Below, piece by piece: positions 48,598 to 61,100 of a stretch of DNA of 64,000 nucleotides. The DNA lies in NCBI GenBank assembly GCA_947568835.1, contig OX387602.1, forward strand, positions 16,605,021 through 16,669,020. The letters run 5' to 3'. Positions within the stretch are counted from its first letter, which is position 1. Each line of letters begins with the position of its first letter. The DNA comes from Protonemura montana. Lineage: Eukaryota; Arthropoda; Insecta; Plecoptera; Nemouridae. The notes beneath the pieces are model-generated. The model worked only from the letters and a program-made list of their open reading frames with translations. It was not told the DNA's origin and ran no database searches. The position numbers and the translations under genes were made by a program.

Positions 48598-49707
48598 TCA
48601 ACAACCTGTACCAGTCAAGCGAGCTATTTCCGGCAGCATAACGATGACCGCATTATCTTCTCTCTCGTCATTACTATCATCACTAGAGTCTATCTCGCTC
48701 GAAGCTATAGAATCTTGCCAATCTTCGTTGTCGGTATCAGAATCTACCAGTACTTGCTGGGCATTGTCCTCTCCATCAAACACAACATAGAGTAAGTTCT
48801 GAAAAAGAAAATAGTACAAATACTCGTCAATTACGTTTATATTGTGCCTATCATAGGTCTATTTTCTTACCTTGCATTCCGATTTGCGAATGTTCAGAGG
48901 ATTTCCTTTAAGATCAAGCTTTTGTATGTGTTGCATTTGCTGCATCAAGTGTGTATTTATCTTACCAACATTGTTGTTGGCTAAAAAGCAGAATCGAATT
49001 TCCTGCAATAAGAAGCAAAGTAATAGTAATAATCGTTTGTCCTGAGGAAACTATTGCAAGACATTAGATGACATTAAAAAGGCTACCTTCATCTTGATGA
49101 TCTCATGAGGTACATCCACAATCTGGTTCTTGTTTAAATTTAAGTGGATTAAACTCTTTAAGCTTTCAAAACTGGTTGGCAGGCTTTGAATGCGGTTGTC
49201 TTCGAGAGTAAGCCAACGCAGGTTCTTAAGTAAGCATATTTCCTCAGGAAGTTTTTCAATATTGTTACTTCTAGCCCCAAGAGTGTCCAAGTTAAGCAGT
49301 TTTCCAATCGCTGGTGGCAGGGATTCCAGTTTGGTGTGGTTTAACCACAACACTTCAAGGGACACTAAATCACCAATTTCATCTGGCAATATCTTCAATG
49401 GGTTGTGACTCAGATTGAGATTGATAAGGTTGCTCAGAGGCTTCAATGGCGATGGCAATTTTACCAAGTGATTGTAATCAAGCGTCAAAGTTTCTAAGTT
49501 GACTAGTTTCCCTAACCCATCGGGCACAATTTCTATCTGGTTTTTGTGAAGGTAGAGTTTAAGAAGATAACGCAAATTATTTAGCAATGGAGGGATTTCT
49601 TTGATTTCAAAGTTGCTTAAATTCAGAATAACACTGCGTTTGTTCAAGGCTTCTTCAATCATTGTCAGCGTGTGACATTCCGTCAAAAAATTGTAAAAGC
49701 TACCCAT
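48598..49707 (-). CDS. leucine-rich-repeat protein, 3 coding exons
   Basis: Minus exons 49707-49087, 49002-48871 and 48798-48598 give 317 residues. About nine typical 23-residue LRRs run from residue 28 to 240 (pattern L..L.LD.N.L..LP; for example NLETLTLDYNHLVKLP and NLRWLTLEDNRIQSLP). They are followed by a C-terminal acidic tail (DSDTDNEDWQDS, SSDDSNDERED). There is no signal peptide, membrane segment or kinase/NACHT domain, so it is a cytosolic LRR protein of the small LRRC type; I cannot assign an ortholog. The ATG at 49707 is preceded by TTTTCAG|CTGCA, so a non-coding 5' exon is likely upstream. It converges with RCC1. Confidence 0.86.
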
Positions 49708-49713
49708 TGCAGC

Positions 49714-50476
49714 TGAAAAAGAATATTCACTTATCAAAAAAAAAAGTTCATTAATGATCATATTATGTAGAAATAACACGTGGTAAACGTAAAACATTTA
49801 TTAGGAAAGGAATTACCTTCAGTTCAATGGAAAACTAATAGAGGTTTTGGTGTGCTATTTTGTACTCATTATTTATTGAAGGTGCCAAATGGGTTGCCAG
49901 TTAACAAGAGAATGAACGAATAACCAGGCGATAACAGGAAACATTCATCAACAATACACTTGGAAAAACAAATATTTTTTAAACCAATAGTAGGCAATTT
50001 TTGTTACTGAGTATGTATGAAGAAATGCATGTTACATATTGCCATTGCCACATTTTTGCCAAATAAGACAAAAACAGTCAGTAAATAATATATATGCAAA
50101 TACTAGATTGTTAATAAAGGGTTTAATGATATTTAAATAAACACAGGTCAGGTCTGATGTTAAGAAGCATGTCACAAGCAAATTATTATTCTCACTTTAT
50201 TCAGCAATTATTCTGCAGCATGGCTCTAGATAATTTTGCTAAACTAAGATCTTATAATTAAAATGGTTTTTGTTTGAAGGACGAGCAACTTTAAATTTTG
50301 ATTGAGTTTATCTGAGTTGAAAGAAATGCATTATCCACATTTGGCAGGACACAATTTTTATAATGAGAAAATTCATACCTATACATCTAAAACCTTAGAT
50401 ACAAATAGGCGGCTTACAGATTACATTCTATATATGACTAATCCAGAAAACTATTTTCACTAGATATGAAAGATTG
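49714..50476. other. region between LRR gene and TIMM10
   Basis: No coding exon supported; it should hold the TIMM10 3' untranslated region and the LRR gene promoter with its 5' exon. Confidence 0.4.
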
Positions 50477-50746
50477 TTATGGTATGCTCTTTTTCACCAA
50501 TTCTTCATCTTGCATAGACATTTGCGTAAGTTTCTTGCCGATGCGCTCATGAACTTCTAGGTACTTTGCTATGCATCTATCAAGGCATACCGACTCCCCC
50601 TTCCCAAGCTCAGCCTCACTGTATTTTGGTGGTATGCATTTCTTATGGCAAGCTGCTGTCATTCGCGTGTACATATCTGCCATCATCTCAATTTCCAAGT
50701 CTTGCACCAACTGTAGTTTAGATTCATCCAGTTGAGGTAATGCCAT
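50477..50746 (-). CDS. TIMM10: mitochondrial import inner membrane translocase subunit Tim10, single exon
   Basis: A single-exon frame of 89 residues. Tim10 forms a hexamer with Tim9 in the mitochondrial intermembrane space that escorts hydrophobic carrier proteins to TIM22. Seen: [20 protein letters not shown], then [17 protein letters not shown]. The twin CX3C motifs (CHKKC, CLDRC) are 16 residues apart, as in human TIMM10, and form the two disulphides. The end EELVKK aligns with the human SMQDEELMK region. The ATG at 50746 gives the family length; a longer in-frame reading to 50764 begins with TTG. It lies 62 bp behind the stop of the next gene on the same strand. Confidence 0.95.
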   Translation of the reverse strand: MALPQLDESKLQLVQDLEIEMMADMYTRMTAACHKKCIPPKYSEAELGKGESVCLDRCIAKYLEVHERIGKKLTQMSMQDEELVKKSIP

Positions 50747-50808
50747 TTTGACAGCAGAATTCAATGGCCCAATGTTCGTTTGACTTGGCTGTTAGATCGG
50801 CACTATGG

Positions 50809-51147
50809 TTATCCTGTGAATTTTCTTGTGTTGTCGTATTCTCCGTAATTAGAATTTCGCATCCGCTCTCTTATTTTCATGCTATCATATCGGCGTTGAT
50901 CAACAGAACGCTTAGACAAGACAAACCCGTATAGACCAGCAGCGGTAATAAATCCCCTAGAAAACGAGAACAATAAAATTAACAAATTAGTAATGGTATT
51001 CTTTGAATTGCCATACATCTAAAATATAGAGCTGAAATTTCCTGCAATTTAATAACAAAGATAAAACGAACTACATTCCTAGGATGTATTAAGTTTCCAC
51101 GATTTGCTCCATAGGCTAGAGACAACTCTGCAATAAGTCGAGTTCAT
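50809..51147 (-). CDS. small single-pass membrane protein of unknown function
   Basis: The clear part is an exon at 50956-50809 coding GFITAAGLYGFVLSKRSV, DQRRYDSMKIRERMR, NSNYGEYDN and stop: one hydrophobic segment, then a basic, charged tail. This layout is common in small mitochondrial inner-membrane proteins. A polypyrimidine tract and TAG precede 50956. A 5' exon at 51147-51101 (MNSTYCRVVSSLWSKS) joins in phase but needs a poor donor (TC|GTGGAA), so it is uncertain. The frame also stays open upstream to an ATG at 51018 without splicing. I do not recognise the family with confidence. TIMM10 follows after 62 bp. Confidence 0.55.
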
Positions 51148-51504
51148 AATTAAAAGAGGAGTATAATCCATGCCTTGAATCATTAATCTTTAATGTATGA
51201 TTCTACTTATAAGTATAAGTGTTATAAGAGAAGCCGACTGCAGCACATATGCTTTTCTTTATGAGGCTGCCATTTGATGAACAAATCTTCCACATGCCAC
51301 TACCAGTTAATGAGGTTAGGTATCCTTCTACACACACGAACTATTGTTACCTATTACGACATATATGCAGCCAAATAAAGAAAGCTTCTCATGACTTTTT
51401 TGGGAAAACATGTCCAGAATGGTTGCGTGATGAGTTATGTGAGAAAGGAGAACTAACATTTTGACAGACTTATTATTTAGGCATGCCTTTAGTGCTGTTT
51501 TAAG
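51148..51504. other. intergenic region upstream of the small membrane-protein gene
   Basis: A 71-codon plus-strand ORF at 51249-51464 has no recognised family. The rest is AT-rich and probably holds the promoter of the small minus-strand gene. Confidence 0.3.
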
Positions 51505-51886
51505 TTTGCACATTCACGAGGAAGCAAGCAATCAATGAGGCAGCCGCTGCAGCCGCTCATGCGTTCGACTCAGCTTTACATGGGACTGGAAAATGGTAAA
51601 TGACATACCATCCAATTCCAATCTTTGCGTATAATCCAAGCGGCATTATAATGTCTCTACATCATTTAAATACAACGCAGTGTCTATTAATTACTTTCTC
51701 TGAAGTTTGCTTCCTAGCCAACCTTCACTCCCCAACCTCCAAGAACTGAAGTCAGCTGGGCTGGGCTCTGCAGCAAAGCCCCACAGCCACCCACAGCCTT
51801 CAAAGAAACTTTTGAAGAAACGTCAGTGGGGCCGGTTTCAAACAACTGGATTTGTGAAAAGGTTTATTTCAGTAGGTTTTGTTTAA
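51505..51886 (+). CDS. possible unassigned two-exon coding segment
   Basis: 51505-51595 reads CTFTRKQAINEAAAAAAHAF and DSALHGTGK up to a GTAAAT donor. 51718-51886, behind a TTCCTAG acceptor, continues in phase as QPSLPNLQELKSAGLGSAA and KKLLKKRQWGRFQTTGFVKR to a TAA. Phase agreement and composition suggest coding sequence or a decayed gene. No start codon, upstream exon or family is identified, so this is tentative. Confidence 0.22.
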
Positions 51887-52173
51887 AAAATTCTGCAAAG
51901 TTCTCAGTCAGTATGCCCTTGAGGTAAGTTAATAAATAAATAGCACAAGAAAGTTGTAACTGGCGTTCCAAAATCGCACACAATCACAGTGGGCACTTTT
52001 ATTGTTGCTCCGCTATCAACTTAACCTCAACTCATAGGATAATGTATAGGAATTGTTTTACAAATATATACCTGGATCACTCAATATTATTTCTCTGATG
52101 TGCATTTTTATGTTCCCAGATACAGGTATTAGAACAATTCTGAATCTGCCCGCTCCGATATCAGTCAGCGACA

Positions 52174-55100
52174 ATGTTTTCAATTTGCAAGCAGACTCAC
52201 CCTGCTACAGCAGTAGAGCATGCGCTCACTTGCCACTTTTTTAATCGAGCTGAAAGATCTCTTGTTGTGGCAGGAGCAAACATCATACGAGTCTTTCGTT
52301 TGATCCCTGATGTCGATCCTTTGAAAAAAGAAGTTTTTACTGGTACCTAAGTTACATTTTTTTTTTTCTGTAAAAAATATAAGTATTTTATACTTTATAG
52401 GTTATTTCTTTCTTACGGCAATGAATTATAATTGCACATTGGTATTGAATGTAACTCACTGTGCTATGTTTTTTAATATCCATAGAGGCCCGACCCCCGA
52501 AAATGAAATTGGAATGCCTTGCTACATACCCGCTCTTTGGCAATGTAATGTCGATGCAAGCAGTGGCACTGGCTGGTTCTTCCAGAGACTCTCTTCTTCT
52601 CAGCTTCCGAGATGCAAAACTCAGTGTTGTTGAATACGATCCTGATATGCATGACTTGCGTACACTATCACTTCACTTCTTCGAAGAAGAAGACATGCGG
52701 GTCAGCTTTAAGATAATTAATCTCTCCAATTTGTGGTTGTCTTGGTCTAGTACAAACTGAATTCTGTAATTATTATTTCAGGGAGGCTGGACTCAACATC
52801 ACCACATTCCATTGGTGCGAGTTGATCCTGAGGATCGATGTGCTGTTATGTTGGTGTATGGCCGCAAACTTGTTGTCCTCCCTTTCCGCAGAGAAAGTGC
52901 CCTTGATGAGACGGATGTCGTTATAGGTATGTTAGTCATGCATATCATCATATAATTTTTTTTTGCCGTGCTGGTCTCACCTGTAGCCAGATAGTGGTTG
53001 TTTTCAGAGTTGTTGCATCAAAAATTTACTTGATTTTTGTAGGAGACGTGAAACCCAACATTGGCACTTCAAAACCACCAGTCCTGTCTTCTTACATGAT
53101 TGTTCTGAAGGACTTGGAAGAAAAAATGGACAATATTCTTGACATTCAATTCTTATATGGGTATTATGAGCCAACATTGCTCATTCTCTATGAGCCTGTC
53201 AAGACATTTCCTGGGTAAGTTGTGAACACTTTATTCTTAAGATTTTAGTATTTTAGTTGTAAATACCTTGATCTCCAGCTAGTCTAGTTCCTACCAATAC
53301 TTGTATTGGTTATTAATTGTTATTTTCTTTCAACAATAGACTGTGTGACTTATTAAATGTACCTTTGGATTCTCTCAACATGGTCACTTCCATTTATAGG
53401 CTAGAGTCGAACAATAAAAAAAGAAATTAACCTGTATTTGAATATACTTTATCACATCTACCATCAAGATATTTTAGTTCTTTTAGGTGCAACTACAATA
53501 GCACTCTTAACACGAATAGATTTTTAAGATGGTCCATTCTTGCAGTCGCATTGCTGTTCGGCAAGACACATGTGCAATGGTCGCCATTTCGCTCAACATA
53601 CAGCAACGAGTGCATCCCATCATATGGTCGGTATCCAACTTACCGTTTGACTGCACTCAAGTTATACCTGTGAAGAAACCCATCGGGGGAACTCTTATCC
53701 TCTCCATCAACGCATTTATCTACCTCAACCAGAGCGTGCCGCCTTACGGGGTGGCCGTCAACAGCATTGCCGACTCAAGCACCAACTTTCCACTGAGTAT
53801 GCTTATCTTTCCTTTGTACATTAAAATATAATGAAAAAGTAAAATAAAAAAATGTTGTTTCTTAGAAAAATATAACATTTTTTGAAAGTGTGTAGGATAT
53901 TTAAATTTGAAACTGTAGTTGTGTTTTTGCCACTTATGACTTCTAATGGTGTCTCCTTTGGCTACCTAGAAACGCAAGAAGGCGTAAAGATGAGCCTTGA
54001 AGGCGCGCAGGTGTCGTTCATCTCCTATGACCGGCTGGTGATCTCCCTCAAGGGCGGCGAGCTGTACGTGGTCACGCTGTATGCAGACTCGATGCGCAGT
54101 GTTCGCAGCTTTCACTTCGAAAAGGCTGCCGCGAGTGTGTTGACCACCTGCGTAAGTCAAACATTATCTTATACAATATACCAAATCTTGGCTCTTTACA
54201 CGTTAATAAATACCAATTTCCAGATCCACAAAGTATTACTTATTTTACTAATTCACAATCTGTGTACCAATAAGATGCAACAAAGAGTGATACCCCATTC
54301 TTTGCCCTTTACAGATGTGCCTCTGCCAAGATAACTACCTATTTCTGGGGTCTCGCCTGGGCAACTCGTTGCTCCTTCGCTTTACCGAGAAGGAGCAGAG
54401 CACGCTGTTCACGCTGGAGGAGAAGTCGTACGCTCCGAAGCCGGATATCTCCAAACCGGACGAGGCTAAGCCAGACGAGACCCTGCCAGACGAGGGAAAG
54501 GCTGACGAATCAGACCAGCCCACCAAGAAGAAACGGCTAGATACGCTTGGAGACTGGATGGCCTCTGATGTTGCGGACATCCGGGACCTAGACGAGCTGG
54601 AGGTTTACGGAAGCGAAGCAAAGACGTCCGTGCAGATTGCATCCTACATCTTTGAGGTGTGTTGAAGGCTGTCTTTGGTCACTGTCCTCAAGCTAAGAAG
54701 CTTGCTTAGATTTTATAGGGAATGGGTATGTGACAGATAGATCCTACATGTGAAAATATTAGCTAAAAAATAGCTTAGAATCCCAAACCACTTGTTTGGT
54801 GCTCAAGTGCTCATAGTAAACTGATTCTTGGCCTAACTTTGATCTTAAGACGATTGTAGTAGATGGTGTTCAAATTAAACAGCAAATTAATTTATAACTT
54901 TGTGAATTAGGGGCAAGTTTTCTGTATTCTTGTGTGGTACATTTTATTTCTATAACATTAACAATAATAATCCCAGAAGTCTGCTCTGCAAAGAAAGCTC
55001 ACACCTAAATTCAGGAATTGAATAATAATAATAATAGGTTTATTGTCTAGGTCAACATCAGCATGTTACATAGAAAGTCAAATTGTTTCAATAGTATAAA

Positions 55101-58100
55101 TTATAATACAATCAAAATCAGTAAAATCACATTTTTTGTGAATGCAAGCAGGTTAATATTGACATTGCCAGTATTTGGTACGCATAAATCTTCTCAAAAC
55201 TAAGACGAGCATTGACACTGATTGACGATCCTTGGTCTGCCAGGTCTGTGACAGCCTCTTAAACATCGGTCCGTGCGGCAACATCTCGATGGGAGAACCG
55301 GCCTTCCTCTCGGAAGAGTTCTCCAACGAACAGGACCCAGACATTGAGTTGTTCACTACGTCCGGATACGGCAAGAACGGGGCTCTCTGTGTTCTTCAGC
55401 GATCCGTGCGCCCGCAGGTGACTATCTTTATATAGTCAAACAAATTTGGTTATAAACTTGAGTATTCTGAAATTATAACCCAGTGTTTGGAAAATATTTA
55501 AGTGGGATCCATTTTCAACTGATTGTTATCATAGATGGTGCTTGATTGGTTCTTGTTCAAAATATTTGTATGTTGAGTTCCAAATTTTAAGCATCTAATA
55601 AATGACTTGGGTTCATATCAAATTCCTGATTCGGAAACATGAATTATCTTCCAAAATGATAACGTTTGGTAACATTGTGCAGATTTCAGGCCTGAGAATA
55701 TGAACGAGCTGATATGGTTGCTACACAAATGTTATCAGCTTTTTGTTTTTTCAGGTGGTGACCACGTTCGAGCTGCCCGGCTGCGTGGATATGTGGACCG
55801 TGATCGGCGCAAAGAGCGAAGTCGTCGACCTTACGGAAGGGGCCAATAATGATGAGCTCAATCACGCGTTCATGATTCTTAGCCAGGACGACTCCACCAT
55901 GGTCAGTAGATGTTTGATATCAGCTGATTCACTTGATAACTGTGGGACCCTCAAGTTCACTAACAGATAATTCGATTGGCTGCTCCTGGTGCGCACCCAG
56001 GTTGATCTGCGTGTTTGATTAGACATGAGACTGCCTCAGTGTAACTTTCGTGTGTTTTGATGTTAGATTTGCTTGCTCTGGGGTGACTTCGCTTGGGTGA
56101 CTCTTGGGCTCCCAAAATTGTGATATTGCAATTGGAAAACAAATAAATACAGTGCCAGCCAGTAGTCACGCGTTTAGGTGGGAGCGCTCTTGCGTGGAGC
56201 TTGTGCAAGCCCAGGAGCATGACTTCATCATCCAAATCCCAAACCAGCCCATATGCAGGCCAATAAAAAAATGTTATGACTAGACTCAATTAAAAAATAT
56301 GTTCCTCTTCTGATTACAGATTCTACAAACTGGGCTGGAAATCAACGAGGTGGATAAGTCGGGTTTCAGTACACAGGGGCCTACGGTGTATGCTGGCAAC
56401 ATTGGGTACAACAAATATATCATTCAGGTAACAAAAAATAATTTTGACACAACCCCTTAATCGTTGCACTAGTACACAATTTCAACCACATTCCCGTTTC
56501 AACAGGTGTGCAAGATGGGCGTGCGGCTGCTAGAAGGTGTCTCCCAAGTGCAACACATCCCGCTGGATCTTGGCTACCCGATCGTGCATGCCTCAGCTGC
56601 CGATCCCCACGTCGTCCTGCTCAGCGAGGATGGCCAAGTTATCGTGCTAACGCTCAAGGAACTGCGTGGCCAGGGACGGCTCAGTGTTACCAAACCACAG
56701 CTCAGTCTAGTGAGTTTGCCGTTCTGTCGAGGCTAGTCTAGGGAATAGCACGGATTTACTGTGGGCTTGTTTAATTCTATTCAAAGGTGTCTTTCCACTC
56801 AGGTAGTCAAACCACACTACAAGTCAGGGTATGTTGTTACAAACGAGCACCAAGGGGCTTTACATAATGCATGTACCAAACAAACCAAATGACCAACAGT
56901 CATAGAATGCAGCAAATTGAACAGTTATCTCAATTTCCATTCCATGCGCACCCTTGTAGAAACTTTATGTTATCTTTTATTTCTTCAAGATCAAACAATC
57001 ATATAGTTCTTGTATTAGATTTGTTTTGAAATCCTTGACGCTCATCCCCCAATGGACACCCTCAATTAGTAGATTTTTGAGTTCCACTACAAATTTTAGA
57101 CTGCATTTTTCAGCCTTGATTCATTGCAGCAGCTTATTGAACAAATGCCTTGCTTGCTGAAGCAATCTACTGTTTGCCAGGCTTGTTCTGCAATTCTTCG
57201 TCCTGAGATGGTCGACCGCTCTTGTTTTCCAGCAAGGAATCCTCCCCCCCCCCCCCCCCTGAAGCTGGTCAAGGTTGTACCTTGCAAACAGGCAGACCTC
57301 CCGGATATAGAGAGTTGGCATGGTGGAAGGTTGCAGATTCTTGAAACTCTGCCAGCTAGACAATCAAGGGATTGGGTGACACACGAACCAAATGATTCAT
57401 TTTTGGGCCCTGAAAACTTTTGTAGCTACTGGTGCAGAGCTCTAAAGAGCAATCACATATTGCAGTCGAGTCTGTTTTACTGGACAGACAAGACTGGAGA
57501 CGGGTTAAATCTTATCTAGTTGTAGCTATTAAGTTGAACTTCTCTGTTCCAACAGTCCCCGCAAATCCATACTCTATGTGCGTATCGAGATGTCAGCGGT
57601 ATGTTTGCCTCCACATCGCCTGATTTGGAAACTGAAGTTTCAAATGCGAACATCAAAGCCGAACCCGAATCGGCAAATGCTAAAAGGTAAGCTCTGGGCT
57701 CCAATTGAAGTTTTTCTGAGCAAAATTTGACTATTTTTGTACTAGGAAACTACTTGATGTGCAAACTGGGGAAGAGGAAAGAACGAAACATTTCTTACCG
57801 AAGTTGAAATGGCTTGTTGCAAAAGATGTTGACACACTTACTTTTTATCATTGATATGGTATGCATTGATATCAATTTGTTATGAAAATTTTAACTCTAT
57901 GTCTCTATTTCTCAGGGAGATGGACGACGAGGACGATTTGCTTTATGGAGAGGCAGAGATGCCGTTGTTTGCACCTCCGAAGGCACCTGAACCAGTACCT
58001 AGTGCAGCTGTGATCAACATAAGTACACCTTGGTAAGTTTGACATCGCAAAACAAAAAGAAAAGTACATGAAAAAGCTCTGTATTTGTTGGGAGTGAGGC

Positions 58101-61100
58101 ATCGTGAAGTGTGTATTTATTTTATTTATTTATTATAACATCTTATAAGCGGACAAAAATAACACTGTGGCAAGATATAAATATTGATTAATTGAAATCT
58201 AATCTGTTTGCTCCTGAAAAATGTTGAGCTTATGTTAGCTGCATTCTCTCCGAGACATGGATTCAGTAGATTCCATTCCCTTATGGTGCGGGCTAGGAAG
58301 GAGTTTCTGCCAACTTCCATTTTGGCCCCCTTCTCCCTCAGTCTTTGGCCATGCCTTCCATTAAGGGTTTCCTCAATGCCAGCCCTTATTTCATTCCAGC
58401 CCTCATTATCACTCAGGGCTCTATGCAGCCCACACAGCCTTGCTTTCCCTCTTTTTTGGCTGAGGCTTTCCCATCCTAGTTTTTGGAGCATATCACTCAC
58501 ACTATCATGGACGTAGTTTTTGCTAGTTGGGTCCCAGCTCCACCTTTTCACCCTTCCCGTGACCCTCCTCGCTGCCTGCCTCTGGACACTTTCCTCAGCT
58601 TTTACGTGGCCTAGTTGGTACGGGTCCCACACCATGCCCCCATATTCCAGTATGGGTCTAACTAGCATTTTGTAAGCCTGTTTTGTAGTGTTTTTTTAAT
58701 GCTTTTAGACAGGATTAGCTATTTAATAGCATTTCTGGATTATTGCATTTGCTAGATTCATCATTATTCTCATCACCTTCTCAATCACTGATCAGTGATC
58801 ACCAAGGACAAGGGTGCAATTTCTAAGCAGTATCTTGTTAACTTTTGGTAACTTGCTACCATCAAAATGTGGCTTTTGGTCCAGGTGGAACCGGTATCTA
58901 CAGGAGGTGAAGCCAACTTACTGGCTTCTGCTGACGAGAGAGAACGGCAACTTTGAGATATACTCGTTGCCCGAAATGAAGCTCAGCTACCTCGTGCGCA
59001 ACTTTGGCCAGGGCTTGCGAGTGCTGGTCGATAGTCTAGGAGCGACACCTACACTCGTTACGCAAAACACACACACTGAGCCGGAATCTGTACCTGCAGA
59101 CGCACTGGTATGAATTCTCGGTGTGGCTATCAGGATTACGAACATTCTTTACTCCGTTTAACCTGATACCATATTTGTTGAAGTATTGTCTTGTTTTGCT
59201 TGTTAGCTGTTAACCTATAATTCTTCTTGAATTGGTACTTCAACTTCTTTACAGAATAACTGCTGTGTGTGTACTGAACAGTCGATACCACTTATTACTG
59301 AATTAACATTCCTCAATTTATTTTCAATACCATTTGATAGTCAAAACAGTTACAATGTCTTAATTCTTTTTATTCCATAAAATATCAAACCTACTACTAC
59401 CACATATCTGCTGCATGCTCAAGCTTAGGACAGAAAATTAAAAATTTACTCTGAATTTGTCCCAGATATTTTTTAATTTCTTGTTTTTTAATTTCATAAC
59501 ATGTTGAACATAATGGTACATCGATAATTATTTCCTCTGTGCGTGTTGTTCAGGTGCGTGAGCTTCTGATGGTACCCCTGGGCCATCATGGCAGTCGCCC
59601 CCTATTATTGGCGCGACTTGATGATGAGTTGCTCATGTACCAAGTGTTCTGCTACCCGCGCGGTGCCATCAAGATCCGATTCCGCCGCCTTCAGAACAGC
59701 AACATTCTTGTGCGAGAACGACGAGCAAGGTAACAGACTTTCTGATTACTAACTAGCCAGACAAAAATCTTACAACTTATCTTATTCTTTTTGGTAGCAC
59801 TGGCTCCTGTGTTGTGGATTTTGAAGACTTGCACCGTTCTTGCACCAATGCTTGCAATGGTACTTTGCTTTGGTCATTCTCTAGCCAAGAAGTATAGGGA
59901 TGTCACTGAACATATCGGCAACCTAATCTGCCTTAGTGAATTTTCATTTTTAAATAGAAGTTTCTTCTCTTTATTTCAGACAAAGAGAGAAAAACCAAGG
60001 TGTAGAGAGCCGAGTCTGTCAGCTGCGTTATTTCAGCAACATTGCTGGATACAATGGGGTAAGGTCTTGAAAGCATATCAAATAATTTAGCAAAGAAATT
60101 TGATCTGAAATGGTTAAAGGGGGCATTTTAATGGTGTGCAGGATCTATTATCAATCAAGCTAATTTCGACCATGTGTTTTGGGTATTTTCTAGGTGTTTG
60201 TGTGTGGACCGTACCCACACTGGGTGTTCCTCACGTCAAGAGGTGAACTCCGCACACATCCCATGAGCATTGACGGCTCCGTCACCTGCTTTGCCCCTTT
60301 CCAGAATATCAACTGTCCTCAAGGATTTCTCTATTTCAACAGGTATATATCCTTTCCTTTACAGTCTTCAATTCACTTAACACATAGCTTGCAGATCGCT
60401 CTCACACGATCAAATCTAATTGCCAGGAAAGAAGAGTTGAGAATCTGCGTCTTGCCGACCCACCTGTCCTACGACGCTCCCTGGCCGGTGCGGAAGGTAC
60501 CGTTGCGATGCACGCCACACTTTGCCACGTACCATCTTGAGAGCAAGACGTACTGTGTGGTCACAAGCTTGGCGGAGCCCACTGACCAGTATTACAAGTT
60601 CAATGGAGAGGACAAGGAGCTCTCCGTCGAGGAACGCGGCGAGCGCTTTCCATTCCCACCTCAAGAGCGGTTCAGCATGCTGCTCTTTTCACCAGTCTCT
60701 TGGGAGGTAGGCTATTTTTTATTTTAGGTTGTCTGCAGTTTAGCTAGAAGAGCCATGGGAAAAAATTACTTTTAGAAAGCTCTACCTGTGTTTGCAGTTT
60801 TTAAATTTGTTTGGCTAAGTTGTGATAGATCAATATTTATTCTAAATTCAGTCCTAACAGTGGAGTACATGAACTTCAAAGCCTCCTGTGTTCATGCTTA
60901 GGTTTTAGCATAGATATGGGCATTTGATATGGTAGTCTTTTCGAGATTGTTTTATACAGATTTTTAACTTAATTTTGTGTTGAATCCAGGTGATTCCAAA
61001 CACGAAGACTGAATTGGAAGACTGGGAACACGTCACCTGTCTGAAAAACGTCAGTCTGGCGTATGAGGGGACTCGTAGCGGGCTGAAAGGCTACATAGCT

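Noticed and set aside
51249..51464. 71-codon plus-strand ORF upstream of CPSF1
   Set aside because: It has no recognisable family, no supported splice sites and no link to the CPSF1 start at 52174.
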